From the NCBI GenBank assembly GCA_023407175.1, contig JAEYMU010000053.1:865067-929066 (forward strand): DNA of 64,000 nt. The letters run 5' to 3'. The notes under the pieces are model-generated. The model saw nothing but the letters and a program-made list of their open reading frames with translations, was not told where the DNA came from and made no database searches. Below are positions 35,995 to 46,361 of this stretch, one piece after another. The DNA comes from Bacillota bacterium. Lineage in GTDB: Bacteria; Bacillota_A; Clostridia; Lachnospirales; Lachnospiraceae. Position numbers and translations under genes: made by a program. The stretch's first letter is position 1; each line of letters opens with the position of its first letter.

Positions 35995-36873
35995 TCACAG
36001 CTCCTCCTCCTTCTGCTTCATCACCCTAAGCTGCACCAGTGTAATAAGAAATACAATCAAAAACAATACTGTTGATTTGGCGGTCGCATAGCCATACCTG
36101 GTATTACCGGTAAAGGCTTCCTCATAAATATTCATGGCAACGGACTGTGTCTGCCTCCCCGGCCCACCTCCGGTAAGTGAAAAAATTACGTCAAATACCT
36201 GAAAGGCTGAATTCAGGGTCCAAAAAATACAGATAGTCAGCGCCGGACGAATCATCGGATAGGTGATATTCCAAAAGCTTTGCCAGGCATTTGCACCGTC
36301 CAGGGCTGCAGATTCCTTTAAATGTGCAGGTACCCCCTGCAAGGCCGCCATATAGATGATCATCAGGTACCCGACAATTCCCCAGGAAGCAACAACAATA
36401 ATTGCAAAAAAGGCATTCTTCGGATTACCAACCCAGGACCGGTCAAGCAGTGACATTCCCCAGTTATCGGCCATATAATAAAGCACCTTGGTAAATATAA
36501 AATTCCACATATAGCCGCCGATAATCATGCTGATCATATTGGGCATATAGAATATGGTACGAAACAGTCCCTTGACCCGCCTTCTGCTTTCAATCGCTAC
36601 GGCAAGCCCCAGAGCCAGCACATTCGCCGCAAGCAGCATAACCAGAACATATTTGCACGTAAACCAGACAGACTTCCAAAAATCAGCATCGCCCTTCAGA
36701 TGAATGAAATTATAAAGTCCTATAAAATTATATTCCCTATTCAAGCCGTTCCAATCCGTCATGGAATAGTAAATGCCCGATAATGCCGGGTATAGCTTAA
36801 AGATAAAATAGACAATAAAAGCAGGAGCAACAAACAATAAGAGACTTATATTTTCCTTCCTTTTCTTCATCAT
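35995..36873 (-). CDS. sugar ABC transporter permease, MalF type
   Basis: A 292-residue permease starting at 36873 (MMKKRKEN), nine bases from AAGGAG; the ATG at 36918 is poorly placed. Six helices and the EAA loop KESAALDGANAWQSFWNITYP (near residue 190) identify it as the CUT1 partner of the MalG-type permease. It follows the binding-protein gene after a strong hairpin that may lower its expression relative to the binding protein. Confidence 0.93.
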   Translation of the reverse strand: MMKKRKENISLLLFVAPAFIVYFIFKLYPALSGIYYSMTDWNGLNREYNFIGLYNFIHLKGDADFWKSVWFTCKYVLVMLLAANVLALGLAVAIESRRRVKGLFRTIFYMPNMISMIIGGYMWNFIFTKVLYYMADNWGMSLLDRSWVGNPKNAFFAIIVVASWGIVGYLMIIYMAALQGVPAHLKESAALDGANAWQSFWNITYPMIRPALTICIFWTLNSAFQVFDVIFSLTGGGPGRQTQSVAMNIYEEAFTGNTRYGYATAKSTVLFLIVFLITLVQLRVMKQKEEEL

Positions 36874-36928
36874 CAAGCATCTCTCCTTATTATTATAAGA
36901 ACATGCACCCTCGGGCACACGATGTAAA

Positions 36929-36952
36929 AAGGGCGGGCAAAAGCCCGCCCTT
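36929..36952 (-). terminator. attenuating hairpin between binding protein and permease genes
   Basis: Perfect 10-bp G/C-rich stem AAGGGCGGGC / GCCCGCCCTT with an AAAA loop, followed on the minus strand by T residues. It would leave more binding-protein mRNA than permease mRNA, as is common for ABC importers. Confidence 0.85.
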
Positions 36953-36963
36953 GCTCCACTTTT

Positions 36964-38295
36964 CTATTTATTCAGTTCATTTGCTTCCTTGAATTTTGCA
37001 TCCAGATCTTTTATAATCTCATCCTTGGTAGCCGATCCGGTATAGTATTCCTGTAAAAGCTTACCCTGCTCATCTGTTACAGAATTAGGCAGCACCAGAT
37101 CCTGATAGGAACGTCCGTCCGCTACATACTGATAGGCTTCCTTTACCCAGGAGGAGGTGTCATAGCTATGCACGGTAGCAATCGGGTTAAAGGAGCAGGA
37201 CTGGAATAATGCAGAGGAATCCTTATCATCCAGCACATAATTCGCAAATTTTAAAGCGATATCAAGATTCTTGCTGTCCGGATATACTCCCAGGGTGGTT
37301 GAAGTGGACAGATTAATTAATGTACAATTCTTATTATTGTTAATCGGAAGAGCAAATACTCCCATGTTCATGTCCGGATTGGTGGTCATGATTGTGTTGG
37401 AGGCCCAGGTTCCCTGAACATACATTGCCGCTTTCCCATTGGCAAAATCAGCGCTGCCGGCTTCGCTTCCCTCTTCCATCGCTCTGTCCGTTCCATTCTG
37501 CATAATAACATCGATTGCATCAAAAATATCACTGATCTCTGAATAGGAGCCATCGTCGCTGTACATACGATCCAGCCAGTCGGGAAGCTCACCCGATACC
37601 TTTCCGCCGATGGTCAGCGCTGTCATCAGCTGCGGTACCCACTGCTCCTGATAAGCCAGAAGGAAGGGAGTATACCCCTTATTCTTCAACACCTGGCAGA
37701 TATTTTTCAGATCATCCAGTGTATCCGGTGCCGTAAGGCCGCATTCATCAAAGATATCCTTATTATACAGAACACCCCAGGCCTGGCTTTCAATCGGGAC
37801 TGCCAGTAATTTACCGTCGACGGTTACTGTATTTTTCACATTGTCGTATATTTTTCCGGCAAGCTCCTCACCGGAAAGATCGGTCAAATAACCGGCCTCC
37901 TGGTAGGTTTTCAGGTTATTGCTGTGAACCGTGTATAAATCCGGAGCATCTTCGCCGGTAAGCCTTGCCTGGAGCACACTGTCATACTGATCCGAGCTTG
38001 GCATTTCAAGATTGATTTTTACCTTGATATTTTCTTCTGCGAGCATCTTGTCTTCAAACTGCTTGCAATAGGTTTCCCATTGATCCATGTACTGGGGAAA
38101 TCCCATCATAATATTAAGCTCTGCTTCTCTGGGTTCGGAATCCTTTGCCGAATCCTGCGCTCCTGCGGTTGCTCCCGGAGTCACATCATCCGTTCCTGAA
38201 TTCGCCTCATTTGCGTTCTTTCCTCCACAGGCCATAAGTGATAATGCCATGCACAGTGCCATTGTTACTGATGCTAACTTCTTCATCATTTTCAT
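36964..38295 (-). CDS. sugar ABC transporter substrate-binding lipoprotein
   Basis: A 443-residue extracellular solute-binding lipoprotein of family 1. The signal peptide ends in a lipobox, SLMACGGK (Cys near residue 23). The mature part shows the two-lobe fold with segments such as GKLLAVPIESQAWGVLYNKD and NGKAAMYVQGTWA. It hands oligosaccharide to the permeases at 36873 and 35993. AGGAGGG precedes the ATG. The substrate is probably a beta-glucan or mannan fragment, judged only by the GH5 gene. Confidence 0.93.
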   Translation of the reverse strand: MKMMKKLASVTMALCMALSLMACGGKNANEANSGTDDVTPGATAGAQDSAKDSEPREAELNIMMGFPQYMDQWETYCKQFEDKMLAEENIKVKINLEMPSSDQYDSVLQARLTGEDAPDLYTVHSNNLKTYQEAGYLTDLSGEELAGKIYDNVKNTVTVDGKLLAVPIESQAWGVLYNKDIFDECGLTAPDTLDDLKNICQVLKNKGYTPFLLAYQEQWVPQLMTALTIGGKVSGELPDWLDRMYSDDGSYSEISDIFDAIDVIMQNGTDRAMEEGSEAGSADFANGKAAMYVQGTWASNTIMTTNPDMNMGVFALPINNNKNCTLINLSTSTTLGVYPDSKNLDIALKFANYVLDDKDSSALFQSCSFNPIATVHSYDTSSWVKEAYQYVADGRSYQDLVLPNSVTDEQGKLLQEYYTGSATKDEIIKDLDAKFKEANELNK

Positions 38296-38323
38296 AAAAC
38301 ACCCTCCTGTTATGTAATTTTAG

Positions 38324-38338
38324 CCGGTATCCTACCGG
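38324..38338 (-). promoter_or_regulatory. palindrome upstream of binding-protein gene
   Basis: CCGGTA-TCC-TACCGG lies about 30 bases before the binding-protein start. It is a candidate site for the response regulator at 39525 or a 5'-leader hairpin. Confidence 0.35.
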
Positions 38339-38415
38339 TATGCTTTGCCGTCCCTTCTCTGACGGTAATTTAATCATATCATTTCTGTCTAAAATTACAT
38401 TTTCCGAAACAGACA

Positions 38416-39525
38416 TTATTTATTGTCAATTATTAAACCTCTGATTTCTCCCGGGGTTCTTCCATAATATTTCTTAAAGGTTTTATAAAAATGGGCCTGG
38501 TCCATATACCCCACCAGCTCACCGACCTCCTTTAGGGGAACCTTATAATCAAGAATTAATTCTTTTGCCCGCTCCATTCGAAGAGCCGTCAGATATTCCA
38601 GGAAGCCCTTTCCCGTTTCCGCCTTAAAGGCCTTGCTCAGATATTCCTTGCTCACATAGAATATGGCTGCTGTAAGCTCCAGTGTAATTCCCTCCGCATA
38701 ATGCTCCTGGACATATTTTTGTATTTTATTGATATCAAGCCGGTTACGGCTGCGGTTATATTCCTGCATACGGCTTGAAGCGATGCAATAAAGCTGCTGC
38801 ACATATTGAAGCATTTCCTTTAAGGAGGAATCCCCGCTAAAGACAAACCCCCTATTATTATCCCCCAGGATATCCTTTGGCATCAGCTCCCTGTTTAACA
38901 GGAAATGCTCCAGAGTATTCATCAGATTATAATAAATACAAACCACTATGCTTTTGGACGGCTCCTCTCCCTCATTCGAAGTGATCAGCTGATAGATTTC
39001 GTTACATTTCTGTTTGATGATACCCGTATCCACAGAGTTGAGAGAATCACACAGATTATCCCGCAGAGCATAGTATTGGCCGGCCCAGGCAGCCTCCAGA
39101 AAGCCGCTTTCCAGGCCCTTGCTCTCACTTCGTATTTTATTCCTCCGGGACAAAAGCTCTGTGCAGAGGCTTAACTGTTTATTCAGCTCCTCCTGTTTGA
39201 GGGGCTTGAGCAGATAATCCACCGCATCCAGCTTTAGAGCACTTCGTATATAGGTATAGTCGTCATAACCGCTGATAAATATGACCAGAGCTTCGTTATT
39301 TTCCCTGCGGAGGATCTCGATCAGGTCGATACCGTTTAGATGGGGCATCTTGACATCCGTAAGAATTACATCCGGTGCCGTTTGGCGAATCAGCTCCAGA
39401 CCAAATTCTCCGTCCGAGGCCTCACCTGCCACCTCCAGCCCAAGGCCCTCCCAATCAGCCAGCGCCTTCACTACCTCTCTGGTCCAGGGTTCATCATCAA
39501 TTATAACCACCTTATATTTTATCAT
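38416..39525 (-). CDS. AraC-type response regulator (YesN family)
   Basis: A 369-residue regulator: receiver domain (residues 1-120) with phospho-acceptor Asp in ILTDVKMP (near residue 57) and the conserved Lys in LLKPLKQEEL; a central helical region; and C-terminal AraC helix-turn-helix (LELTAAIFYVSKEYLSKAFK, ending YGRTPGEIRG). It overlaps the sensor kinase gene by 14 bases. It is inferred to activate the binding-protein operon directly downstream. Confidence 0.93.
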   Translation of the reverse strand: MIKYKVVIIDDEPWTREVVKALADWEGLGLEVAGEASDGEFGLELIRQTAPDVILTDVKMPHLNGIDLIEILRRENNEALVIFISGYDDYTYIRSALKLDAVDYLLKPLKQEELNKQLSLCTELLSRRNKIRSESKGLESGFLEAAWAGQYYALRDNLCDSLNSVDTGIIKQKCNEIYQLITSNEGEEPSKSIVVCIYYNLMNTLEHFLLNRELMPKDILGDNNRGFVFSGDSSLKEMLQYVQQLYCIASSRMQEYNRSRNRLDINKIQKYVQEHYAEGITLELTAAIFYVSKEYLSKAFKAETGKGFLEYLTALRMERAKELILDYKVPLKEVGELVGYMDQAHFYKTFKKYYGRTPGEIRGLIIDNK

Positions 39526-41284
39526 TGCTCTCTTCCCTCCTTAATACCTTCGTCAGCACCCTTACTTTGGTTCCTTCCCCGTATATGCTGTCTATGGTTA
39601 TTCCGTATTTGTCCTCGGAATACTTAAGCTTTATTCTGGAATTAACATTGCAAAGACCAATGTGGGTACTTGATTTCAGAGATTTCTCCGTATCATATTT
39701 AAGGGACTGCTGAATCTGCTCCAAACGCTCCGGTGCTATCCCCACACCATTATCCTCCATCACCAGCAGCAAATCTCCCTCCGGTGTCAAGTTCCCCTCT
39801 AGCACAATTTTCCATACGCCCGATTTATTGGATAAACCGTGCTCTAAGCTGTTCTCAAGCAGGGGCTGGAGAATTAATTTGGGTATCAGACAGTCCAGCA
39901 ATTCCTCCGGGATATTGATTTCCAGACTAATTCTGTTCCCAAAGCGTTCATCCTGTATTCTTAAATAGGACTGGAAATACTGGATTTCTTCCCTTAAGCA
40001 GACCATTTCATCAGAAAAGTTCAGGGAATACCTCATAATATCGCTTAAGGCCGTTGTAATATGATATACCTGCGGAACATCCTTTTTTAAAGCCATTCCT
40101 CCGATGACCTGTAGGGTATTGTACATAAAATGCGGATTAATCTGGGCCTGTAAAGCCCTGATCTGTGCTTCCCGCTTCTCCAGCTTGCTCTGATATTCCT
40201 GTGCAATCAGCTCCTTATTGCGCTCCAGCATGAGGGCAAAGCTGTCATGTAAAACACCGATCTCATCCTTACGCTCCCGGAGATTTATGCCGGAAAAATC
40301 CTCAATGGTAATGGTACGCATCATCGCTGACAGCTCAATGATCGGCTTACTGAAGGCTCTGGAGAAAAGAATTGCCCCTGCGGTGGAAATGATAACCGCC
40401 ATCATACCGATGATGAGGCCGCCAAACAAGGTACTGCTTAACGCTGCCACAATGGTACTGTTCGGTACCGTCATGAGTATCTTTAATTTGCCGCCTTTGA
40501 CATCCCGAAAAAACCAGAAGCTTCCGTCCTGGTATACCTCCTGTACCTCCGAGGTCTCCAGCTTATTTATAATTTCGACCAGCTTATCCTCCTCGTAATT
40601 GGCGCCAGTTCCATATTCCGCATCAATCAGCTCCTTCTGGTCGTTAAAAATTAAAATGGATTCATCCTTCGTCGTCTGGATATCCTGTAATATTTCCTCC
40701 AGGTCATAGGGCCTTATGTGCATGGTCATTAGAACCATAGGCTCCTTGCCAGGGAAGCTGTAGCTTTCGTGATATACGATAATCTCTTTCTCCGTCCTCT
40801 GGAATACGATGTTGGTCTGCAGCGACGTATCCCTCTGCTCCCATTGCTCCAGTTTATCGCCTGTCTCCTCCATGGCCGCCCCTGAGCGTTTGGCAACGAT
40901 CACCTCATTCCTGATCAGATTATATATTTCCATAGAATTAATATTCTTGTCCATGCTGATTGTCTCATTCATGGCAGAAATCAAATTCAGCTTTACCGTA
41001 TAATCAATCTCCTCCTTCTTATTGTACCAGGAGTTGATACCATTCTTTATACTCTTATTAACCTCATATTCATAAAACTGGTCGGAATATTTCTCAACCT
41101 CTGTATTGAGCCTGTCCTGAAGCCAGCGAATACTCATTCTCCGGTTATAAATCAGCTGTTCCCGCAGTGTCCGATAGGAAACCACAACAGCCACCTGCGT
41201 CACCAAAACAACGATTAATACAGAAATAATCAACATTCCCAGGAACAGTTTTCTCCGTATGGATAAATCCTTCGATATTTTCAT
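39512..41284 (-). CDS. sensor histidine kinase (YesM family)
   Basis: A 590-residue kinase starting at 41284 behind GGGGGAA; upstream in-frame ATGs at 41311 and 41395 are less likely. Two membrane helices (about 13-35 and 290-315) flank a large extracellular Cache-like sensor. A HAMP domain follows, then the His_kinase domain with phospho-His in QINPHFMYNTLQ and an ATPase domain with QPLLENSLEHGL and the EDNGVGI motif. The YesMN pair senses an extracellular sugar and controls the adjacent ABC/GH5 operon. Confidence 0.93.
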   Translation of the reverse strand: MKISKDLSIRRKLFLGMLIISVLIVVLVTQVAVVVSYRTLREQLIYNRRMSIRWLQDRLNTEVEKYSDQFYEYEVNKSIKNGINSWYNKKEEIDYTVKLNLISAMNETISMDKNINSMEIYNLIRNEVIVAKRSGAAMEETGDKLEQWEQRDTSLQTNIVFQRTEKEIIVYHESYSFPGKEPMVLMTMHIRPYDLEEILQDIQTTKDESILIFNDQKELIDAEYGTGANYEEDKLVEIINKLETSEVQEVYQDGSFWFFRDVKGGKLKILMTVPNSTIVAALSSTLFGGLIIGMMAVIISTAGAILFSRAFSKPIIELSAMMRTITIEDFSGINLRERKDEIGVLHDSFALMLERNKELIAQEYQSKLEKREAQIRALQAQINPHFMYNTLQVIGGMALKKDVPQVYHITTALSDIMRYSLNFSDEMVCLREEIQYFQSYLRIQDERFGNRISLEINIPEELLDCLIPKLILQPLLENSLEHGLSNKSGVWKIVLEGNLTPEGDLLLVMEDNGVGIAPERLEQIQQSLKYDTEKSLKSSTHIGLCNVNSRIKLKYSEDKYGITIDSIYGEGTKVRVLTKVLRREESNDKI

Positions 41285-41425
41285 CCCGTATTCCCCCTTA
41301 CCAGTCTTCATGTTAGAGGACAAGCCTTTTCCATAAGAAAAAGGGGCTGCCCCATATGAATTATCGCAGCGAAAGCAAGCCACTATACAGTTCAATTATC
41401 TTATATTCCTGAACAAGATGCAATC

Positions 41426-41477
41426 AAAAAACCAAGAAACCCAATTGTTTATCAATCAAATGGATTTCTTGGTTTTT
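41426..41477. terminator. bidirectional terminator
   Basis: Perfect 13-bp stem AAAAACCAAGAAA / TTTCTTGGTTTTT with a 26-base loop, just after the amylase stop at 41545 on the minus strand. Confidence 0.85.
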
Positions 41478-41544
41478 AAGAACTACCACTTATAAAGCTT
41501 CATGCGTGGTGGTAGAAGAGTTAAATAAACATCTTTCGGAAAAC

Positions 41545-43719
41545 TTATTGCCAGTTTACAGTGACTGTAGAAGTTCCGGACGCAGGTGTTGTAACCGTAT
41601 GATTGCTTCCGCTCTCCCAGGTTACATTCCCGCTGCTGTCCTTCTTAATGAACTTATACTCGATCGTTGTTCCGGCAGGTACATTCACATCCATGAACCA
41701 GGTAGGGTATACTCCTATGGTTGAGGTTGCATTATAAATCGGGCCAATTGCCTTCGAGGTATCCCAATTGCCAAGCTCATAACAGCTGCCTACCAGATAT
41801 ACATTGGTGCCCCAGCTTGTTGTTGCATTATTCACCTTAAACCTTACGGAAACCTGTGCTCCTGTCAGTACTTCATAGCCATCATATGCTGCACTGGTCA
41901 CGCTGGAAGAGGTAGTTACATAAATTTTGTAACTTCCCGGGGTAACATTCGGAACGGTTACTTTAATAATTGTATCGGACCAGCTATTCACAGTTGCCGA
42001 AGTGGTTCCGAATTTTACGGTACCGGTTGAGGTTCCAAAGCCTTCACCTGTGATTGTTATAACATTACCTGCTTTACCCACATTAGGATCTACATTACCG
42101 ATTAACGGGGTGGATTCGCTGGCTGCTGTATACTGCCATACTGCCGATTCACCTGCGGCAAGATTAAAGGTGGTTACCGACTTATTACTTGCTACCGTAA
42201 TACTGTTACCGCCCAGCAAGCCCTGTAGAACATCGCTGTAGGTACCTGCCGGAAGATTCGTATATAAGCCTGTGATATCGTAGCCGGTGCTGGAGCTGCG
42301 GTTAACTGCAGTCAATACTACACTGCTGCCGAATTGACGCTCATAGATAATGACATCGCTGTTAATCCAACGCTCTACTGTCGTACCATAGGCCAGTGCC
42401 GGATTGGATTTACGCAGCGGAGCAATTCTGCTGATCGTCTGATAAGCAGTTGACGATGTACTGAAGGAGGTCATATCTCCGCGGTTATACGGATCCGCAC
42501 TGCCGGTCAGATACTGCTCAGTACCGTAATAAATATTGGGTACACCACGGGAGGTTAATAAAATTACATATGCATTTTCCACTGCTCTTGAGTTACTTCC
42601 GGATAAGGTCATGAAGCGGCTCATATCATGGCTGTCCATAAAGGTAACCTGATCATTGACCTCATTAAAATCCGTACTGGTACTTGTAATAACACTGTAT
42701 AAATCAGTCATTGAACCTGTCTTGCTGCCCAATGCGTTACGAAGTGCATTTGCAAATCTGAAATCCAGGAGACTCATACCTGAATTATTCGTAAAATTAG
42801 TGAATTCCGCGTCATTTGTTGTACCGCCGTAATACCATTCACCAAAGGTAAATACACCTTGATTGGAATAAATACTGCTAAGCCAGTTTTTCTGCCAGCC
42901 GAAGGACATATGCTTTACGGCATCCACACGAATACCGTCTACGCCAAGATTAATCCACATATTAATGGCATCCTTCATATAAGTATCTACTGTACTGTTT
43001 TGCTGGTTTAAATCAGAAAGGCCCCATATGCTGTAATAGATGCAATTTTCAAGGGTTGTGTAAGAAGACCATGCTGATTCATGATTGAAGATGCCCTGGC
43101 TGTCATTGGAATATGTACTGATTAGGCTGCCGTCACGGTATAAAGCTCCATCCTCACCATATACGGCGGTTGAGGTATGATTCGGCACGAAATCAATAAC
43201 AATCTTAATTCCGTTTGCATGTGCTACTGAGATTAATTCTGCAAAATCACTCAACGATCCAAAAGCGGAATTTGTCTGGAAATAATCCTTCCCCCAGTAT
43301 CCATGATAGGAGGCATTATCATTCGATCCGTCAATCACAGTAATATTCTTTACCGGAGAGGAAATCCAGAGAGCTGTAACTCCAAGACCTGTCAGATAAC
43401 CATCTTCAATTTTATCAATGATACCCTGCCAGTCTCCGCCGTGATATTTGGTTAAATCGCTGGTATTAAAAACAGCGCCGGTGGGATTATTCGTGGAATC
43501 CCCGTCATAAAAACGATCCGTAACAATTTGATAAATTACATCGGTTGAAAAGCTTGCCTTATTCGTTACATCCGAATCCTGTGGCGAGGTTGCTAATGAA
43601 ACAGCTGAAAATCTTAATGTACCATAGATTACGGCAGCAATGGTGAAAATTAATGCCGCCATAAAAACTAACAATTTACGTGAAAATCTGTTGTTTGATT
43701 TGTACAATTCTTGATTCAT
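41545..43719 (-). CDS. secreted cyclomaltodextrin glucanotransferase-type GH13 enzyme with CBM20
   Basis: A 724-residue enzyme. An N-terminal hydrophobic helix (about 14-38) serves as signal or anchor. The GH13 domain has the catalytic triad Asp266 (GIRVDAVKHM), Glu294 (FTFGEWYY) and Asp365 (DSHDMSRF). KHMSFGWQKNW and LSDLNQQNSTVD are close to cyclodextrin glucanotransferases; an aromatic residue, Trp232, stands at the position that in CGTases guides cyclisation (usually Tyr or Phe). An IPT/TIG domain (about 540-620) and a starch-binding CBM20 (about 625-724) complete the A-B-C-D-E layout. It should turn starch into cyclodextrins; a maltogenic amylase is the main alternative. Confidence 0.88.
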   Translation of the reverse strand: MNQELYKSNNRFSRKLLVFMAALIFTIAAVIYGTLRFSAVSLATSPQDSDVTNKASFSTDVIYQIVTDRFYDGDSTNNPTGAVFNTSDLTKYHGGDWQGIIDKIEDGYLTGLGVTALWISSPVKNITVIDGSNDNASYHGYWGKDYFQTNSAFGSLSDFAELISVAHANGIKIVIDFVPNHTSTAVYGEDGALYRDGSLISTYSNDSQGIFNHESAWSSYTTLENCIYYSIWGLSDLNQQNSTVDTYMKDAINMWINLGVDGIRVDAVKHMSFGWQKNWLSSIYSNQGVFTFGEWYYGGTTNDAEFTNFTNNSGMSLLDFRFANALRNALGSKTGSMTDLYSVITSTSTDFNEVNDQVTFMDSHDMSRFMTLSGSNSRAVENAYVILLTSRGVPNIYYGTEQYLTGSADPYNRGDMTSFSTSSTAYQTISRIAPLRKSNPALAYGTTVERWINSDVIIYERQFGSSVVLTAVNRSSSTGYDITGLYTNLPAGTYSDVLQGLLGGNSITVASNKSVTTFNLAAGESAVWQYTAASESTPLIGNVDPNVGKAGNVITITGEGFGTSTGTVKFGTTSATVNSWSDTIIKVTVPNVTPGSYKIYVTTSSSVTSAAYDGYEVLTGAQVSVRFKVNNATTSWGTNVYLVGSCYELGNWDTSKAIGPIYNATSTIGVYPTWFMDVNVPAGTTIEYKFIKKDSSGNVTWESGSNHTVTTPASGTSTVTVNWQ

Positions 43720-44189
43720 AAATTTACCCCTTTCATAATAATTAATCTTTCATTTTTTAATTTCAGGCTACCTGAAACTCCTCTTTTGTTTATTATTATG
43801 TTCCAAGGAAGAAGAATAAGTAATGGCAATCTGCCTTAAGCTACTATTCTTTTGTGTAGGAATGACCCCAATTTATGCATAACTTTAAATCCGTCTGTAA
43901 CTAAAAATATTCTATTAGATATTTGTTAACTTTCGAATAACACTTTCTCCTTGCGGAAAAGCTTTCTTATCATGCTCTCATAGGCAGTTCCCCCCTTTTC
44001 AAAATACTTAATTACAGCAGCTTTACTGGTTTTGTTCTTGCAAAATATTTAAATTACAGGTATGTAATTACCTGTTTCGTATCTATTTCGGGGAATATGT
44101 AATACCGTATTTTAGTCTTTATATATTATGTAAAAGCAGGTCTTGTCCTACTCTCCCTTCTATAAAAACAATACGTACTGCGGAAGGTG
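43720..44189. other. 470-base gap upstream of the CGTase-type gene
   Basis: No gene is supported here. Two palindromes are visible: TTTCAGG-CTA-CCTGAAA (43761-43777) close to the amylase start, and ACAGGTA...TACCTGT (44056-44062 and 44069-44075). Either may be a regulator site for the amylase. No convincing promoter pair was assigned. Confidence 0.5.
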
Positions 44190-45026
44190 CTATCCCTTCA
44201 CTGCACCGGCGGTCATTCCGTTGATCATATACCGGATTAATATAAAGTATAAAATGACAATTGGTACAGCTATAAAAACAGAGCCTGCCGCAAACCTTGA
44301 GAATTCCGTTTCCCCAAGACTCATCAGACCTACCGCTACCGTATAGAGATCTTTTTCCTTCAACAATAGCTTCGGCAGTATAAAATCACTCCAGGGAAAG
44401 GTAAAGCTTGTAAGTGCAGTATAAACAATTATGGGCATGGACAGGGGTAAATTGATTTTCAAAAATATGTTCAAATTAGTCGCCCCGTCAATTTTTGCCG
44501 CCTCGTCAATGGAGCAGCTTATCGTGTCAAAAAAACCCTTCTGTGTTAAATATCCCATGGGTGCACAGGAGCTGTAGATCAGAATTAAGCTCCATACCTG
44601 ATTGATCAGCCCAAACTGCGTCATGATAATATATACCGCGATCATTCCCATAAAAGATGGGAACATTCCAAGAATCAGAGTGGTTTTCATGATTTTTTTT
44701 CTGCTCTTAAATTGGAACCGCGACATGGTATATGCCGTTAATATCACAAGAAAAGTTCCGATTACACTGCTGAAAATCGCGATCTGCAGCGTATTCATAA
44801 ACCATCTGGGATAATTATACATAGCCGTATCCGTAAACAGGGTTTTAAACGTATCCAGGCTGTATTCACTCGGAAAAAAGCCCTCATAGGAATAAATAGA
44901 ACCCGATTTGCTAAAGGATGCCAAAATCAGCCATAGGCAGGGAAACAGGAAAACCAATGCGACAAGGATCAAAGCCAGGTGAGTAATTAAGGTATCCGCC
45001 ATGCGCAGGACTTTATATTTTATCAT
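44190..45026 (-). CDS. maltodextrin-type ABC transporter permease, MalG family
   Basis: A 278-residue permease with six membrane helices, MalG-type end motif GMTAGAVKG, and an EAA loop in DEAAKIDGATNLNIFLKINLP (near residue 175). Its ATG overlaps the MalF-type stop by four bases. In the context of a CGTase-type enzyme and an intracellular GH13 it should import cyclodextrins or maltodextrins. Confidence 0.93.
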   Translation of the reverse strand: MIKYKVLRMADTLITHLALILVALVFLFPCLWLILASFSKSGSIYSYEGFFPSEYSLDTFKTLFTDTAMYNYPRWFMNTLQIAIFSSVIGTFLVILTAYTMSRFQFKSRKKIMKTTLILGMFPSFMGMIAVYIIMTQFGLINQVWSLILIYSSCAPMGYLTQKGFFDTISCSIDEAAKIDGATNLNIFLKINLPLSMPIIVYTALTSFTFPWSDFILPKLLLKEKDLYTVAVGLMSLGETEFSRFAAGSVFIAVPIVILYFILIRYMINGMTAGAVKG

Positions 45027-46351
45027 CGGAAAACATCCTCCTCTCTGTACGACGGTGATTTGACATATACCAGCAGCGATATCAGGGAGGTAATAATGAA
45101 TATAATCAAGCTGATGGCTGCGCCTATGTTATAATAATTGTTACTGATTGATAAATTGTACAGCCAGTTGATTAAGAGGTCGGTATCACTGGCTAAAAAA
45201 TATCCCTCCATATATAATCCGCCACGCAGGAAGAAGAAGATTCCGAAATTATTAAAATTCCCGATAAACTGGCCAATTAATACCGGTGTGGTGGAAAACA
45301 GGACAAAGGGTAATATGATTTTAGTAAACTGCTTCCATCGTTTTGCCCCGTCAATCTTTGCCGCCTCCATCAGGTTCATATCAATATTTGCCAAGATCCC
45401 CGTGGACAAAAGCATGATGGAGGGTATGCTGATCCAGGCATTTACCAATAAACCAATTAACCTTGCCGTCCATTTTGCATCAATATCAAGAAAGCCAATG
45501 GCCCGATAACCCATATCCGTGATAATCTGATTGACCGGCCCGCCATAGGAAAACATAAACCGGAAGCCAAGCAGTGTAATAAAACCGGGAATTGCATACG
45601 CCAGTACGGGAAATGCTCTCCAGATTATCTTTCCTTTGACACAGCTCTTATTCAAAAGAAGTGCCAGTCCAAGCCCCGCAAAATAATTCAGCAGGGTAGA
45701 GGATACCGCCCAGAGCAGATTCCAGCTAAGAATTCTTCCAAAGGTAGGTGCAAATTTCGACAAGGTTGCAAGCTGGATAAAATTCTTAAATCCAACCCAG
45801 TCCACCAGCTTCGGCGGAACAATATTACCTCCATAATTCGTAAAGGCAACGGCTATCATAAAAATAATTGGCAATACGCTGAATACCAACACCCCTATCA
45901 CAGGAAGAAACAGCGCCGTCTTATAGAATTTCTTATCCATAAATTTTTTTATATCTTCCCGGAAGGTAACGGGCTTCCCTCCGTGCTCCACCCGTATTTG
46001 GGTTTCATAAGTATCTTTTATATTTGAGAAATAGCAACTGAGCAAAAGTATGATTGCCGCAATCGAGAGAATCCCCATAAGCAGCATAACGACGGAGTTG
46101 TCTCCCTCAATGCCAAACCACGCATCCATTTCCTTCGTTCCTAAGGTAAAGAAGCCTATAAAGTCAGAGGCTCCCCGATATACAAAATAGAAAATCCCGC
46201 AGGCAAGTATGGCCAGATAGATCAGTCCCTTTCCAATCTGACCATACATGAGTTGTCCCAAGCCCATAAGACAAGTGCTGGCTATTACATTTTTGCCTGC
46301 ATGCTTAAGGAAGGATTTTAGTGTTTCAATTTTTTTTCTCAATATTTTCAT
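45023..46351 (-). CDS. maltodextrin-type ABC transporter permease, MalF family
   Basis: A 442-residue permease beginning at 46351 behind GAGGGA and overlapping the binding-protein stop at 46362 slightly upstream in reading order. It has extra N-terminal helices (GLGQLMYGQIGKGLIYLAIL near residue 30) as in clostridial and bacillar MalF proteins, and the EAA loop EAAKIDGAKRWKQFTKIILP (near 350). It forms the channel with the MalG-type protein. Confidence 0.93.
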   Translation of the reverse strand: MKILRKKIETLKSFLKHAGKNVIASTCLMGLGQLMYGQIGKGLIYLAILACGIFYFVYRGASDFIGFFTLGTKEMDAWFGIEGDNSVVMLLMGILSIAAIILLLSCYFSNIKDTYETQIRVEHGGKPVTFREDIKKFMDKKFYKTALFLPVIGVLVFSVLPIIFMIAVAFTNYGGNIVPPKLVDWVGFKNFIQLATLSKFAPTFGRILSWNLLWAVSSTLLNYFAGLGLALLLNKSCVKGKIIWRAFPVLAYAIPGFITLLGFRFMFSYGGPVNQIITDMGYRAIGFLDIDAKWTARLIGLLVNAWISIPSIMLLSTGILANIDMNLMEAAKIDGAKRWKQFTKIILPFVLFSTTPVLIGQFIGNFNNFGIFFFLRGGLYMEGYFLASDTDLLINWLYNLSISNNYYNIGAAISLIIFIITSLISLLVYVKSPSYREEDVFR

Positions 46352-46361
46352 TCTAATCCCT